This document shows, one piece after another, positions 44,535 through 53,210 of a stretch of 64,000 bases of DNA. This DNA comes from Stieleria varia. Its GTDB lineage: Bacteria; Planctomycetota; Planctomycetia; Pirellulales; Pirellulaceae. The DNA lies in NCBI RefSeq assembly GCF_038443385.1, contig NZ_CP151726.1, positions 372,001 through 436,000 of the forward strand. The letters run 5' to 3'. The position numbers and the translations under genes were made by a program. Position 1 is the stretch's first letter. Each line of letters begins with the position of its first letter. The notes beneath the pieces were generated by a model. That model made no database searches, had not been told where the DNA came from, and saw only the letters and a program-made list of their open reading frames with translations.

Positions 44535-44669
44535 AGTGCGACCAAGCGGATTGTGATCCAAAAAACGACGTCGGCCCCTGCGGTTCAAACGAAGCCACTA
44601 CCGGCAGTACCACCGGCCCAATCAACTGTTCGACACGATCGATTGAGATTTCCATGTCAATCGTCGGGC

Positions 44670-44695
44670 GTCATCCTGCGGAGCAGGATGGCTAC
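44670..44695 (-). repeat. GTAGC-type REP hairpin
   Basis: Stem CATCCTGC/GCAGGATG with loop GGA followed by GCTAC; read on the minus strand it is GTAGC plus hairpin. It lies 2 bp from the end of the methyltransferase gene and may end its transcript. Confidence 0.7.
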
Positions 44696-44697
44696 TT

Positions 44698-45393
44698 TTA
44701 CTTCGCCGCCAATCGCATCACTCGGATCGGGTGCTCGGGGTCATCATCGAGCTGGATCTTGTGCTCTTTGTAGCTCCAAGGTTTGTCCTTGATCCACTCG
44801 CGAAACTCATTCGCGATGATTCGAAAGGGATCACTCAACAGGACTTCACCTCCCGGCGCCAAATGCGCGTCCAGGCACTGCAACAGTTCCGGCCAAAGCT
44901 GACGAAGGTACGTTACATCGCTGCCGAGGATCAGGGGAAAACGTTCTTCGTCAAGTTGATCCACTCCGAAACGCAATCGTGTCACGCTGCATCGCTCGGC
45001 CACCGGACGCACACTCATGCGAACCAGCAACAGTGGATCATCCACGCCGTCGGTCAAGGTCACTTGGGCGCCTCGCAGGGCGGCGGCAATCCCGGCATGT
45101 CCTGTTCCGCAACCGAGTTCCAGAACACGGTGACCGGCAAGTTCGACTCGGTCCAGATAACGATCCAGTCCGCTTGCGGCACGCCAGGTCGTGGCCCAAA
45201 ACGGATCGATGACTCCTTGTTCGCCCGCGTCTTGACGTTCGCACGCATCGATCAACATACCGTCGGGGTCGGCGGCGACCGCAAGCTGGAAGTCGCGTCC
45301 GGCGATCGGAGTGGTTTCCCATTTCCAAGCGAAACGCTCACTTGCGGCGGCGGCCAGGGCTTCCATGGATACGGAGTCGGTGGAGGAGTTCAT
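44698..45393 (-). CDS. Class I SAM methyltransferase (METTL16/ETFB-KMT-like)
   Basis: A 231-residue Rossmann-fold methyltransferase. Motif I is VLELGCGTGHAGIAAAL with VTLTDG as the acidic end of strand 2, followed by ILGSDVTYLRQLWPELLQCL (motif IV) and APGGEVLLSDP. The order and spacing, with PFWATTWRAASGL before motif I, suit the Methyltransf_16 family of protein-lysine methyltransferases (ETFB/METTL20-like). The substrate is unknown. ATG 45,393 is chosen; the upstream frame has no homologous character. Confidence 0.82.
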   Translation of the reverse strand: MNSSTDSVSMEALAAAASERFAWKWETTPIAGRDFQLAVAADPDGMLIDACERQDAGEQGVIDPFWATTWRAASGLDRYLDRVELAGHRVLELGCGTGHAGIAAALRGAQVTLTDGVDDPLLLVRMSVRPVAERCSVTRLRFGVDQLDEERFPLILGSDVTYLRQLWPELLQCLDAHLAPGGEVLLSDPFRIIANEFREWIKDKPWSYKEHKIQLDDDPEHPIRVMRLAAK

Positions 45394-45415
45394 GTGGTCT
45401 GTTTGAACCGTTGAT

Positions 45416-46537
45416 TCAAGGGCTGCGAAAAACTTGTATCGGCGGCGACCATGTATTTGAGTAACCCGAGTTGTTGACATAGGGCGAATAGGACTGCAGA
45501 TAGGGCCAAGCGATCACGTTCTGATTTTGGTCTATCGGAGGAACCGCTTGATGAGTCGGTCGAGGATCCGCCGGCAACGCGGTGCCCAATCGTATGCGTC
45601 CACGACGTGTCGCGCCGCCGTTGATCTGTCCGTTGGCATTCATCACCAGCGGTTCCCAATCGATCACGCAGTTGGGCATCGCCTTGGACAACTTCAGGAC
45701 CTCGGATTTCGTCGTCGGCGTTCGATGAAGCTTAACATAACGAAGGTTGGGCAGCTGCGACAGCAACTGGATGCCTTTGTCGGTGACCGCCGTCCGTTCG
45801 AGGTCGATGTGTCTCAGTTGGGTGCATTGGCACAAATCAGCCAACGCCGGATCACTGAATCGTGTGTGCGCCGCGGAAAACCATTTGAGGCGTGCGTTGC
45901 GAAGCCATGGCATTGAGCCATAGTCCAACACAGTGCGTGTCAAATCCAGCGACTCCAGTTGATTCAATCGATCCAGCGAGTCCAGTTGAAGCGTCGAGAC
46001 GGTCAGTCCGGTTAGACGCAATCGTTTGATCGATGGCAAGCCCGCGACGGCTTGGATCACTGCAGCGGGATCGCGAGGCGACGCCGTCGGCGCGTTGGTG
46101 GAGACATTGGTGATTTCCGTAAAGAAATCTTGCCCCAGCCATTGGGCCATCGCAGCGGGGGGTGACGCGATGTCGCCCGGTAGCAGGCTCAGCAGCAAAC
46201 TCTTGCGAGGCTCATACGATATGAACGCGGCTTGAGCGGACAACTGATCCGCGAGTCGACTCTGGTCCAGAGAATTGCGATACAGATGGCTGTAGTAGGC
46301 AAACAGCAATCCAAATCCGACGGCGGCGAGCATCAGTCCACGAATCGTGATTCGACGCCGACGTTTCCGGGTGGCCGATTGTTCCGCCAACAACTCTGCC
46401 AAGCGAGCCAACTCGACCCTCAGATCACTCAGTTGGCTTGCCAAATGGCCGACAGGACGTGTCGAGCCGTCAGTCTGGGCATTGGCCTGGGCCTTGCTCT
46501 GGGCATCATTTTGGTTTGCTGGCATCAAATTGGCCAT
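45416..46537 (-). CDS. Membrane-anchored leucine-rich-repeat protein
   Basis: A 373-residue protein with a cytoplasmic coiled lead (VGHLASQLSDLRVELARLAELLAEQ), one helix (ITIRGLMLAAVGFGLLFAYYSHLY, ~63-86), then LRR-like repeats (IKRLRLTGLTV, LESLDLTRTVLDYGS, LRHIDLERTAVTDKGIQLLSQLPNLRYVKLHRT). The C-terminus is Pro/Asn/Tyr-rich. This architecture is widespread in planctomycetes and thought to mediate protein contacts outside the membrane. ATG 46,537 is chosen because the earlier frame overlaps the divergent gene. Confidence 0.75.
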   Translation of the reverse strand: MANLMPANQNDAQSKAQANAQTDGSTRPVGHLASQLSDLRVELARLAELLAEQSATRKRRRRITIRGLMLAAVGFGLLFAYYSHLYRNSLDQSRLADQLSAQAAFISYEPRKSLLLSLLPGDIASPPAAMAQWLGQDFFTEITNVSTNAPTASPRDPAAVIQAVAGLPSIKRLRLTGLTVSTLQLDSLDRLNQLESLDLTRTVLDYGSMPWLRNARLKWFSAAHTRFSDPALADLCQCTQLRHIDLERTAVTDKGIQLLSQLPNLRYVKLHRTPTTKSEVLKLSKAMPNCVIDWEPLVMNANGQINGGATRRGRIRLGTALPADPRPTHQAVPPIDQNQNVIAWPYLQSYSPYVNNSGYSNTWSPPIQVFRSP

Positions 46538-46619
46538 GAGTTGGTCGCTCGCATGCGGATTTCGCTGACTACCTACCACGCCGATAAAAAAGGGGCGGCA
46601 AATCTCTGCATCAGTGTAA

Positions 46620-48131
46620 GTGGATACGCCGGACCACTTGAGAAGTTCAGGGAAATTCACGACCATTTCCGATTCGTCCTGGGCCGAGTTGGTTCCACTT
46701 TCCGCAACAATTTGCCCTCTTAACCAGATCCCTGTTACCACAAAGCCGATTGATTTGTCCGATTCATCCGATCCACAAACCGCTTCCTTTCCTACCGCCG
46801 CCGTGGTTTGCGTCGTGTCGCTGGTGGGGTTGCTGGTCAGTTGGGCTTGGACTGCGGCGGTTCCGTCGGCAGCGGCGGTGGTGACGTTCAATGCGTTTCA
46901 GGTCGTGATGATTTCGATCGTCATCTGGCAAGCCTGTGACCCCTTTGCTGACGCGGCACAGTATTTCGGTGAACGCTGGCGATTGCCGGGTTCCGTGCGC
47001 GGGGCAACGCTGGACGCCATCGCCAGCTCACTGCCTGAGTTGTTCACCGGGCTGTTCTTTGTGCTGTTGGCCGCTGGCGTGGGCGATCAAGCTAGCGCTG
47101 ATGGCGAAACAGAAGGCTTGGGGGCGACGATCGCGACGTGTGCCGGATCTGCGGTATACAACATGATGCTGATCCCTGCCTTGTGCGGCATCGTGATCGC
47201 TCGGACGCGGCACCAAAAACCGGTGATCGAAGTAGAGTCCAAAGTCATCAGTCGAGACGGCTTGTGGTTCTTGGCGTGCGAACTGGTGTTGATCGTGTTT
47301 CTCTTTCAACCTGCCATGTCGTGGGGAATGGCCGCGACGTTGTTGCTGATGTACGTCGCGTACGTCTACATGCTGGTGCTGGACTCTCGCAGTTACCGGA
47401 TTGCACGAGACGCAGTGGTCGATCGATTCACGGACGAGCACGTTCCGTCCACGGACGAATTGGTCGATGCACTCAATGCTGCGGGAATCAAGCCTTCGCT
47501 GCAGTTGATCAATCAAGTTCGACGTGAATTGGTAGCGGGCGCGATCGTAGGAGACCCGGTTCATGACGAGGATGGCGATGAAGATGACACGGCTGGCATT
47601 CTGTTCGGTCGGTTTGAGGTCAAGCTGACGCCGGTTGTCGGCTACAGCATCTTGGCCGTTTCAACCGTGATCGCAGCGGCTGCGTGCTATTGGTTGGTGG
47701 AAGTCACCCAGAGCACGGCGACGACGTTGAATGTGCCGCTGTTCTTTGTGGCCGTCATCGTCGCAGCGGCGGCAAGCAGCGTGCCTGATACGTTTCTGTC
47801 GATCGCAGCGGCGCGTCGCGGAGACGACGACGGCGCGGTGTCCAACGCCTTCGGTTCCAATATCTTTGACATCTGCATCTGCTTGTCCGTCCCGCTGTTG
47901 GTCAGCGTTTATCTTAACGGTGGCAAACCCGTTCCGCTGACCATCGACGGCCAACCGATGGCGGGACTTTTCGGACTGCAGATCTTGCTGTGCGCGTCAA
48001 CGATCGTGACGCTGTTGATCATGTGGCAGGACTTGAGGTTGACGTTGACGAAGTCCTGGATCCTGGTCGGCCTCTATGGAATCTTTGTCGCCTACGCTGT
48101 CGCCGGATCATTGGGAATCCTAAATCTGTGA
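46620..48131 (+). CDS. Na+/Ca2+ exchanger family (CaCA) transporter
   Basis: A ~503-residue transporter with about eleven predicted helices in two halves. The alpha-1 repeat is DAIASSLPELFTGLFFVLLA and the alpha-2 repeat AAAASSVPDTFLSIAAARRG followed by GSNIFDICICLSVPLLV; the Glu and Asp in these are the cation ligands. The Asp in alpha-2 occurs in K+-dependent exchangers. A ~110-residue cytoplasmic loop with an acidic patch (HDEDGDEDDT) separates the halves. It moves Ca2+ against Na+ or H+. The start is uncertain: GTG 46,620 is given; the first ~40 residues may not be translated. Confidence 0.88.
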   Translation: MDTPDHLRSSGKFTTISDSSWAELVPLSATICPLNQIPVTTKPIDLSDSSDPQTASFPTAAVVCVVSLVGLLVSWAWTAAVPSAAAVVTFNAFQVVMISIVIWQACDPFADAAQYFGERWRLPGSVRGATLDAIASSLPELFTGLFFVLLAAGVGDQASADGETEGLGATIATCAGSAVYNMMLIPALCGIVIARTRHQKPVIEVESKVISRDGLWFLACELVLIVFLFQPAMSWGMAATLLLMYVAYVYMLVLDSRSYRIARDAVVDRFTDEHVPSTDELVDALNAAGIKPSLQLINQVRRELVAGAIVGDPVHDEDGDEDDTAGILFGRFEVKLTPVVGYSILAVSTVIAAAACYWLVEVTQSTATTLNVPLFFVAVIVAAAASSVPDTFLSIAAARRGDDDGAVSNAFGSNIFDICICLSVPLLVSVYLNGGKPVPLTIDGQPMAGLFGLQILLCASTIVTLLIMWQDLRLTLTKSWILVGLYGIFVAYAVAGSLGILNL

Positions 48132-48135
48132 CAGC

Positions 48136-48364
48136 GTACGTCAGCCTTTCTAGGCTGACACGCACGGCACTGTACGTCAGCCTTTCTAGGCTGACACGCA
48201 CGGCACTGTACGTCAGCCTTTCTAGGCTGACATACACGGCACTGTACGTCAGCCTTTCTAGGCTGACATACTCTCCACTGTACGCTCAAGAGTACTGCGA
48301 GTCAGGCTAGAAAGCCTGACGTACGAGACTCACGCGGAGAGTCAGGCTAGAAAGCCTGACGTAC
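48136..48364. repeat. GTAC-type REP array: 4 tandem plus 2 inverted copies
   Basis: Four copies of GTAC + stem GTCAGCCT/AGGCTGAC start at 48,136, 48,172, 48,208 and 48,244, an exact 36-bp period with 12-bp spacers (ACGCACGGCACT and one variant). Two reverse copies of the GTCAGGC subfamily follow at 48,301-48,324 and 48,341-48,364. The array separates two convergent genes. Confidence 0.92.
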
Positions 48365-48368
48365 AGAC

Positions 48369-49163
48369 TCATGCGGCGAGGCGGCGTTTGACGAAACGGG
48401 CTCGTCGTGCGGGGCCGCCCAACGGTGTCTTGTCGATCAACTTGTTGAACTTGCTGGACAAACGATCCAGACCGCGCACTTTCGGCTTCCACTGATATTG
48501 CATCTGGGTGTCGATCACCGCGTAGATGTAATCGTTCGTACGCCAAACGGATTCATACTGCAGATGCACCAAATGACCACCCAGATCATCGGCAAGCTGC
48601 AAGAACTCGCGAGGCCCGATCGTTTCGTCCACGATCTGTAGTCCGCTGGGTTGATGTTCTCGCAAGTAATTCTGATGCAGGTAGCTGGGGCACGTCAGGA
48701 TCAGACGCGAACGATCGGACATGGACTGTCGCAGGTTGGCATGAAACTGCTTTCGCTCCGCTGCGGGAATGTGTTCATACACGTCCAACAAAGTGACCAC
48801 ATCAAATGGTCCACCGACGACGGGCGAGGTCAAATCGCTAACCGCGAACTGAAACTGCTCTGACGTTGCGAACAGTTGTTGAGCCGTGTGCACATTTTGC
48901 GGCGAAATGTCGACGCCGACCGCTTGTAAAGAGGGACGACCGGCACAAAGTCGGCTGGTGGTCTCACCGACGCCGCAGCCGATCTCCAGCAGTTTTTCCG
49001 CTTCCTGAGGCACGTGAGCCGTCGCAAAGTCCAAGGCGTGGGTGAGCCTAGGATTGCCCTGGATGAACCCATCAACCAACCGGGTGCTGAAATCATTGTA
49101 AAACTCCGCAATTTGCAGCTTTGTTACTTCGGCCGCTGGTGTTGGTTCGTTTTGCTGGCTCAT
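48369..49163 (-). CDS. SAM-dependent methyltransferase
   Basis: A 264-residue class I methyltransferase. Motif I is LLEIGCGVGETTSRL (~58-72), then AVGVDISPQNVHTAQQLF (motif II), FDVVTLLDVYEHIP (motif IV) and SRLILTCPS (motif V). It resembles the UbiG/class Methyltransf_11-25 group. The C-terminal RGLDRLSSKFNKLIDKTPLGGPARRARFVKRR is basic and could contact a membrane or nucleic acid. The neighbouring surface-type protein and glycosyltransferase suggest a sugar or lipid substrate, but this is inference. Stop codon lies 4 bp from the REP array. Confidence 0.83.
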   Translation of the reverse strand: MSQQNEPTPAAEVTKLQIAEFYNDFSTRLVDGFIQGNPRLTHALDFATAHVPQEAEKLLEIGCGVGETTSRLCAGRPSLQAVGVDISPQNVHTAQQLFATSEQFQFAVSDLTSPVVGGPFDVVTLLDVYEHIPAAERKQFHANLRQSMSDRSRLILTCPSYLHQNYLREHQPSGLQIVDETIGPREFLQLADDLGGHLVHLQYESVWRTNDYIYAVIDTQMQYQWKPKVRGLDRLSSKFNKLIDKTPLGGPARRARFVKRRLAA

Positions 49164-49370
49164 GGATTTCGACGATCTCAAACGGAGGGTTGTATCGATT
49201 GACGCGATTGTTTTGTATTGATCGGGCGATCGGACGTCACTTCCGTTGATGGAATAGGAAAAAAACGTCGCATGCGACAAGTGCGAACTATGCAATTGCT
49301 TGCATCAGATCGGGCGAGAATTACGATCGATCGGGTTGATTCCCCCCATTGTCTCGCACCATTGATGATC

Positions 49371-52300
49371 ATGTCCCGCAAGTCCGCCCGCCGTCGAGTT
49401 TCCGGCCCTCAATGGTCGCTGGCCAAACTGGAGCCCCGCGTCTTGCTGGCCGGCGACGTTGGCGCGGCGGCCGCTCCGCCGGCGGAAGTCACTCCGATGC
49501 AGACGAGTGAGCCTGAGTCTGTGGGCGTCGAGGCTGTTGCATCTGCTCAATCCAACGTCGTCGTTTTCGTCGATCCCAGTGCCGGGGACCTATTGTCGGT
49601 CGCCACCCCGGTCGCCAAGGGAGCGACGTTGGTGATGCTCGATGGCGAGCGGGATGGCGTGTCCCAGATTCGCGAACAACTTGCCCTCCTGTCCCGTGGC
49701 GAGTCGACGATTCAACAGGTCCACCTCGTCACCCATGGCGCATCGGGCCGTCTGCAACTGGGCGCGTCCGAACTGAGTCTCGACACACTTGACCGGTCCG
49801 CCGCCGACTTGGCCGGCTGGGCTGACAGCCTGGCGTCTGACGCAGACATCTTGTTGTACGGATGCGATGTCGCTGGTGACGCTGACGGACGAGAATTCGT
49901 GCGGCGGATTGCAACGCTGACCGGTGCCGATGTCGCGGCATCGGATGACCGCACCGCGAATGCTGCTCAACAAGGCGACTGGCAATTGGAGTATCACGTC
50001 GGCGAGGTGAATGCATTCTTAGCGTTGACCGCCGATGCGATGAGACAGTTCCAGGGCCACTTGGCCATCGAGATTCGCGCCGCAGGAACCGTGGGTGGTG
50101 AAGAACTGCAGGTTCACATCGGCGACCAGTTTGTCACGACCCTGACAATGGGCAACACGGGTGCCTTTGAGCGAAATTTTCAAACCTACACCATCAACTA
50201 TGACAATGCGGACGTCAGCCAAATCCGACTGAACTACAGCAACGACTTCTATGACCCTCAGAGCGGATTGGACCGCAACATTGGCGTGGACTGGATTCGC
50301 GTCGACGGGGTCCAGTACGAGACGGAATCGCCCAACGTATTTGCTGCAGGAGTCTATGCCAACGGACAAATTTCTGCGGGCAATTTGCAGACCGAGTACT
50401 TGAGCAGCAACGGATTCTTTGACTACGGCGGCAGCAGCGTCATCCCCAATGGCTCCTTCGTTCAGATCTTTGCATCAGGCGACGAGGGTGTCGAGCAAAT
50501 GAGACTGCTGGTCGATGGTCGTTGGGTCGCGATCTACGACAACGTCCCGACCCAGGGAGGCGTCTTCTCGTATCAAAGCGATCAAGTGCTGACGCCCGAT
50601 CGAATCCGTGTCGAGTTCACCAACGACTTCTACGATCCCGCCTTCGGTTTCGACGGAAATCTGAATGTCGATCGAATCGAAATCGACGGTGTCGCCTATG
50701 AAAGCGAAGCACCCAATGTGTTCAGCACCGGCGGATACCTGCCCGAGTACGGCAATGCACACGGATACTTCTACACCGAAAAGCTGCAAACCAGTGGTTA
50801 CTTTCAGTATGGCGGCGGAGGTGGTCCTGTTGATCCACCGACGAGTCAGTCCGGTCTGATCAGCCTCGCCGAAACCCAAGTCACGGTCAACGAGAACACC
50901 GGCGTTGCGTCGATTCGATTGCGTCGCACCGATGGCGCCAGTGGTGCCGCGGCAGTGTATTTCCAGACTCAAGACGGCTCGGCGGTCAACGGAGTGGATT
51001 ACTTCGGTACCGATTCCGGCGTCGTTTATTTTGCCGACGGACAAACCGCGGCGACCATCGATATCACGTTGATCGACAACGCCAATGCCGATGGTGAAAA
51101 AACGTTCGGTGTGTCGCTATTCCACGTCGACGGAGCCGTCCAGGGTGAACCACGGACGGCGGGCATCACGATCGTCGACAACGAATCCAATGATGGTTTG
51201 ATCGGTTATTGGAACCTCAACGACGCAAACGCCAATGGGTTCGTTGCCGACTCGTCGGGACTCGGAAACAACGGCATCGCAAGGAACTTTGCGGCCCCCA
51301 GCGGTCCGATCAACCTCACTCCCAACACCAACTTTGACAATCCCGGTGCATACCGTTTCGACGGCGTCAATGACTACGTCGAAGTCGCCGAGAACGAATC
51401 ACTGCGTTTGACCGAAGGCACGTACAGCCAATCCGCGTGGATCAGACCGACCAGCTATGACGACGGATACCACGGCGTGATCGGTTACCAGCAAGGCACA
51501 TCGGTGGGAACCCGTTACCCGTTCATCTACGTTCGAAACGATGCGATCTACGCCGGCTTTGGCACCGGTGGCAATACTTGGAAAGGTGTCGTGGCGGACA
51601 ACGTGATCACGATCAACGCATGGAACCATGTCGCGGTTTCGTTTGATGGCACCACCATGCAACTGTTCGTCAACGGCGAAGTCGTCGCGACCAACAGCAA
51701 CTTCGGAGGCTCGGCTCCACCGACGACGTTTGCTCAGTTGAATATCGGTCGCATCAACAACCAGTTCATCGGCGACATTGACGAAGTGCGAATGTACGAC
51801 CGGGCGATCAGCGGTGCGGAGGTCAGTGCTTTGATCGGTGGTGCAACGTTGCCGCCACCGCGTGTGGCCGGTTACTTCACCAGGAATGTGATCACGGCAG
51901 GCTTGACGCAGCCGACGACCATCGAGCCATTGCCCGATGGCAGATTTCTCGTTGCCGAGCGAGCGGGGATCGTGCGAATCGTCAATGCCGATGGCTCGCT
52001 CAGCGGCCAACCGGTGCTGGACATCCAAGACATCGTGAACACCGTGGGCGTGGACCGCGGACTGATGTCGATCGCAGTCGGGCCGGACTTTGCACAAACG
52101 CGACAATTGTATGTGGCGTACACCTACGATCCGCCCGAGGTCAATGCTTTCACCGGCAACGGCGGCGCCGATGGCGAAGGCGGTCGCGTCGCGCGTGTGT
52201 CCCGGTTCACATTGAACGAGTCCTGGACCGTGGCCGACCGCAATAGCGAAGTCGTCGTGCTGGGCACCAACAGCACATACCAAAACATCGGTCAACCCAA

Positions 52301-53123
52301 TCGACATCCCTTGCTCTCTGATCCCCAGTCGGGCATTGATGCGAATGGAAACTACATCGAGGACTTCATCGCCAGCGATGAATTGAGCCACACCGTCGGC
52401 AACTTGGAGTTCGGCCCTGATGGTGCGTTGTATGTCTCCACCGGAGACGGCGGTTCCTACGGCCGCGTCGACCCGGTGAACTTGCGTGCCTTGGACGTCA
52501 ACAGCCTCAACGGCAAGATCTTGCGAGTCGATCCGCTCACCGGCAAAGGGCTGCCAGACAACCCCTTCTGGAACGGCAATCCCAACAGCAATCAAAGTCG
52601 CGTGTACAGCTTGGGGCTGCGTAATCCGTTCCGGTTTGCCATCAATCCCAACAGCGGCGAAGTCTTCATCGCGGATGTGGGATGGTTGAACTACGAGGAG
52701 ATCAACACCGGTCGTGGCAAGAACTTTGGCTGGCCGGCCTATGAAGGTTACGGTTTGACAGGCGGCGATCGCGGCAGCTACAGCTCTTTGCAAGCAACTC
52801 GCGATTTCTTGGCCACCAACCCGGAAATCACTGCACCAATCTGGGTGCGGAGCCACTCGTCCGGTGCCCGCGCCATCATCATGGGCGACTTCATCCAAGG
52901 CGGCAACTATCCAGCGAGTCTGCAAGGTGCGTTCCTGTTTCTGGATATCGGAGATCAAGTCATTCGGGCGGGCCGCGTGGATGCCAATGGCCAATTGATC
53001 GATGTCGTGCCCGTTTCGTCTGCCATCGGTTTCATCACCGACATCACGCGACTGCCTGACGGCACGCTGGTCTACGCGGATTTGGCGTCCGGTACGATCG
53101 GACGTCTCGTCTTCAACGGCTGA
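49371..53123 (+). CDS. Giant secreted multidomain protein with sugar-dehydrogenase propeller
   Basis: A ~1,250-residue protein. The N-terminal LEPRVLLAGD (~residue 20) is the planctomycete export motif often found on very large surface proteins. Domains in order: DUF4347-like (VVFVDP ... HLVTHGASGRLQL, ~60-215); two CBM60-like carbohydrate-binding modules (IRAAGTVGGEELQVHIGDQ and MRLLVDGRWVAIYDN, ~230-470); a Calx-beta repeat (~495-600); a LamG/concanavalin-like lectin domain (LIGYWNLNDAN ... IGDIDEVRMYDR, ~608-820); and a glucose/sorbosone dehydrogenase-type beta-propeller (RFLVAERAGIVRIV ... GLRNPFRFAINPNSGEVFIADVGW, ~830-1,250). It is probably a cell-surface or secreted polysaccharide-binding oxidoreductase. 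The start is uncertain: upstream in-frame codons reach 49,218. Confidence 0.85.
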   Translation: MSRKSARRRVSGPQWSLAKLEPRVLLAGDVGAAAAPPAEVTPMQTSEPESVGVEAVASAQSNVVVFVDPSAGDLLSVATPVAKGATLVMLDGERDGVSQIREQLALLSRGESTIQQVHLVTHGASGRLQLGASELSLDTLDRSAADLAGWADSLASDADILLYGCDVAGDADGREFVRRIATLTGADVAASDDRTANAAQQGDWQLEYHVGEVNAFLALTADAMRQFQGHLAIEIRAAGTVGGEELQVHIGDQFVTTLTMGNTGAFERNFQTYTINYDNADVSQIRLNYSNDFYDPQSGLDRNIGVDWIRVDGVQYETESPNVFAAGVYANGQISAGNLQTEYLSSNGFFDYGGSSVIPNGSFVQIFASGDEGVEQMRLLVDGRWVAIYDNVPTQGGVFSYQSDQVLTPDRIRVEFTNDFYDPAFGFDGNLNVDRIEIDGVAYESEAPNVFSTGGYLPEYGNAHGYFYTEKLQTSGYFQYGGGGGPVDPPTSQSGLISLAETQVTVNENTGVASIRLRRTDGASGAAAVYFQTQDGSAVNGVDYFGTDSGVVYFADGQTAATIDITLIDNANADGEKTFGVSLFHVDGAVQGEPRTAGITIVDNESNDGLIGYWNLNDANANGFVADSSGLGNNGIARNFAAPSGPINLTPNTNFDNPGAYRFDGVNDYVEVAENESLRLTEGTYSQSAWIRPTSYDDGYHGVIGYQQGTSVGTRYPFIYVRNDAIYAGFGTGGNTWKGVVADNVITINAWNHVAVSFDGTTMQLFVNGEVVATNSNFGGSAPPTTFAQLNIGRINNQFIGDIDEVRMYDRAISGAEVSALIGGATLPPPRVAGYFTRNVITAGLTQPTTIEPLPDGRFLVAERAGIVRIVNADGSLSGQPVLDIQDIVNTVGVDRGLMSIAVGPDFAQTRQLYVAYTYDPPEVNAFTGNGGADGEGGRVARVSRFTLNESWTVADRNSEVVVLGTNSTYQNIGQPNRHPLLSDPQSGIDANGNYIEDFIASDELSHTVGNLEFGPDGALYVSTGDGGSYGRVDPVNLRALDVNSLNGKILRVDPLTGKGLPDNPFWNGNPNSNQSRVYSLGLRNPFRFAINPNSGEVFIADVGWLNYEEINTGRGKNFGWPAYEGYGLTGGDRGSYSSLQATRDFLATNPEITAPIWVRSHSSGARAIIMGDFIQGGNYPASLQGAFLFLDIGDQVIRAGRVDANGQLIDVVPVSSAIGFITDITRLPDGTLVYADLASGTIGRLVFNG

Positions 53124-53210
53124 TCCAAGGTTGACGCGGACCGTGCTTGTTTCTTATGCACGCAATTCCAATCGTGCGAGATACCATCTGAAAACAAGCA
53201 ACGGACCGCA

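Noticed and set aside
48136-48364. CRISPR array
   Set aside because: The spacers between the direct repeats are nearly identical and only 12 bp, the repeat is a REP hairpin found elsewhere singly, and no cas gene is present.
51399-52994. A 531-codon open frame on the minus strand
   Set aside because: Antisense of the multidomain secreted protein, whose domains are recognisable.
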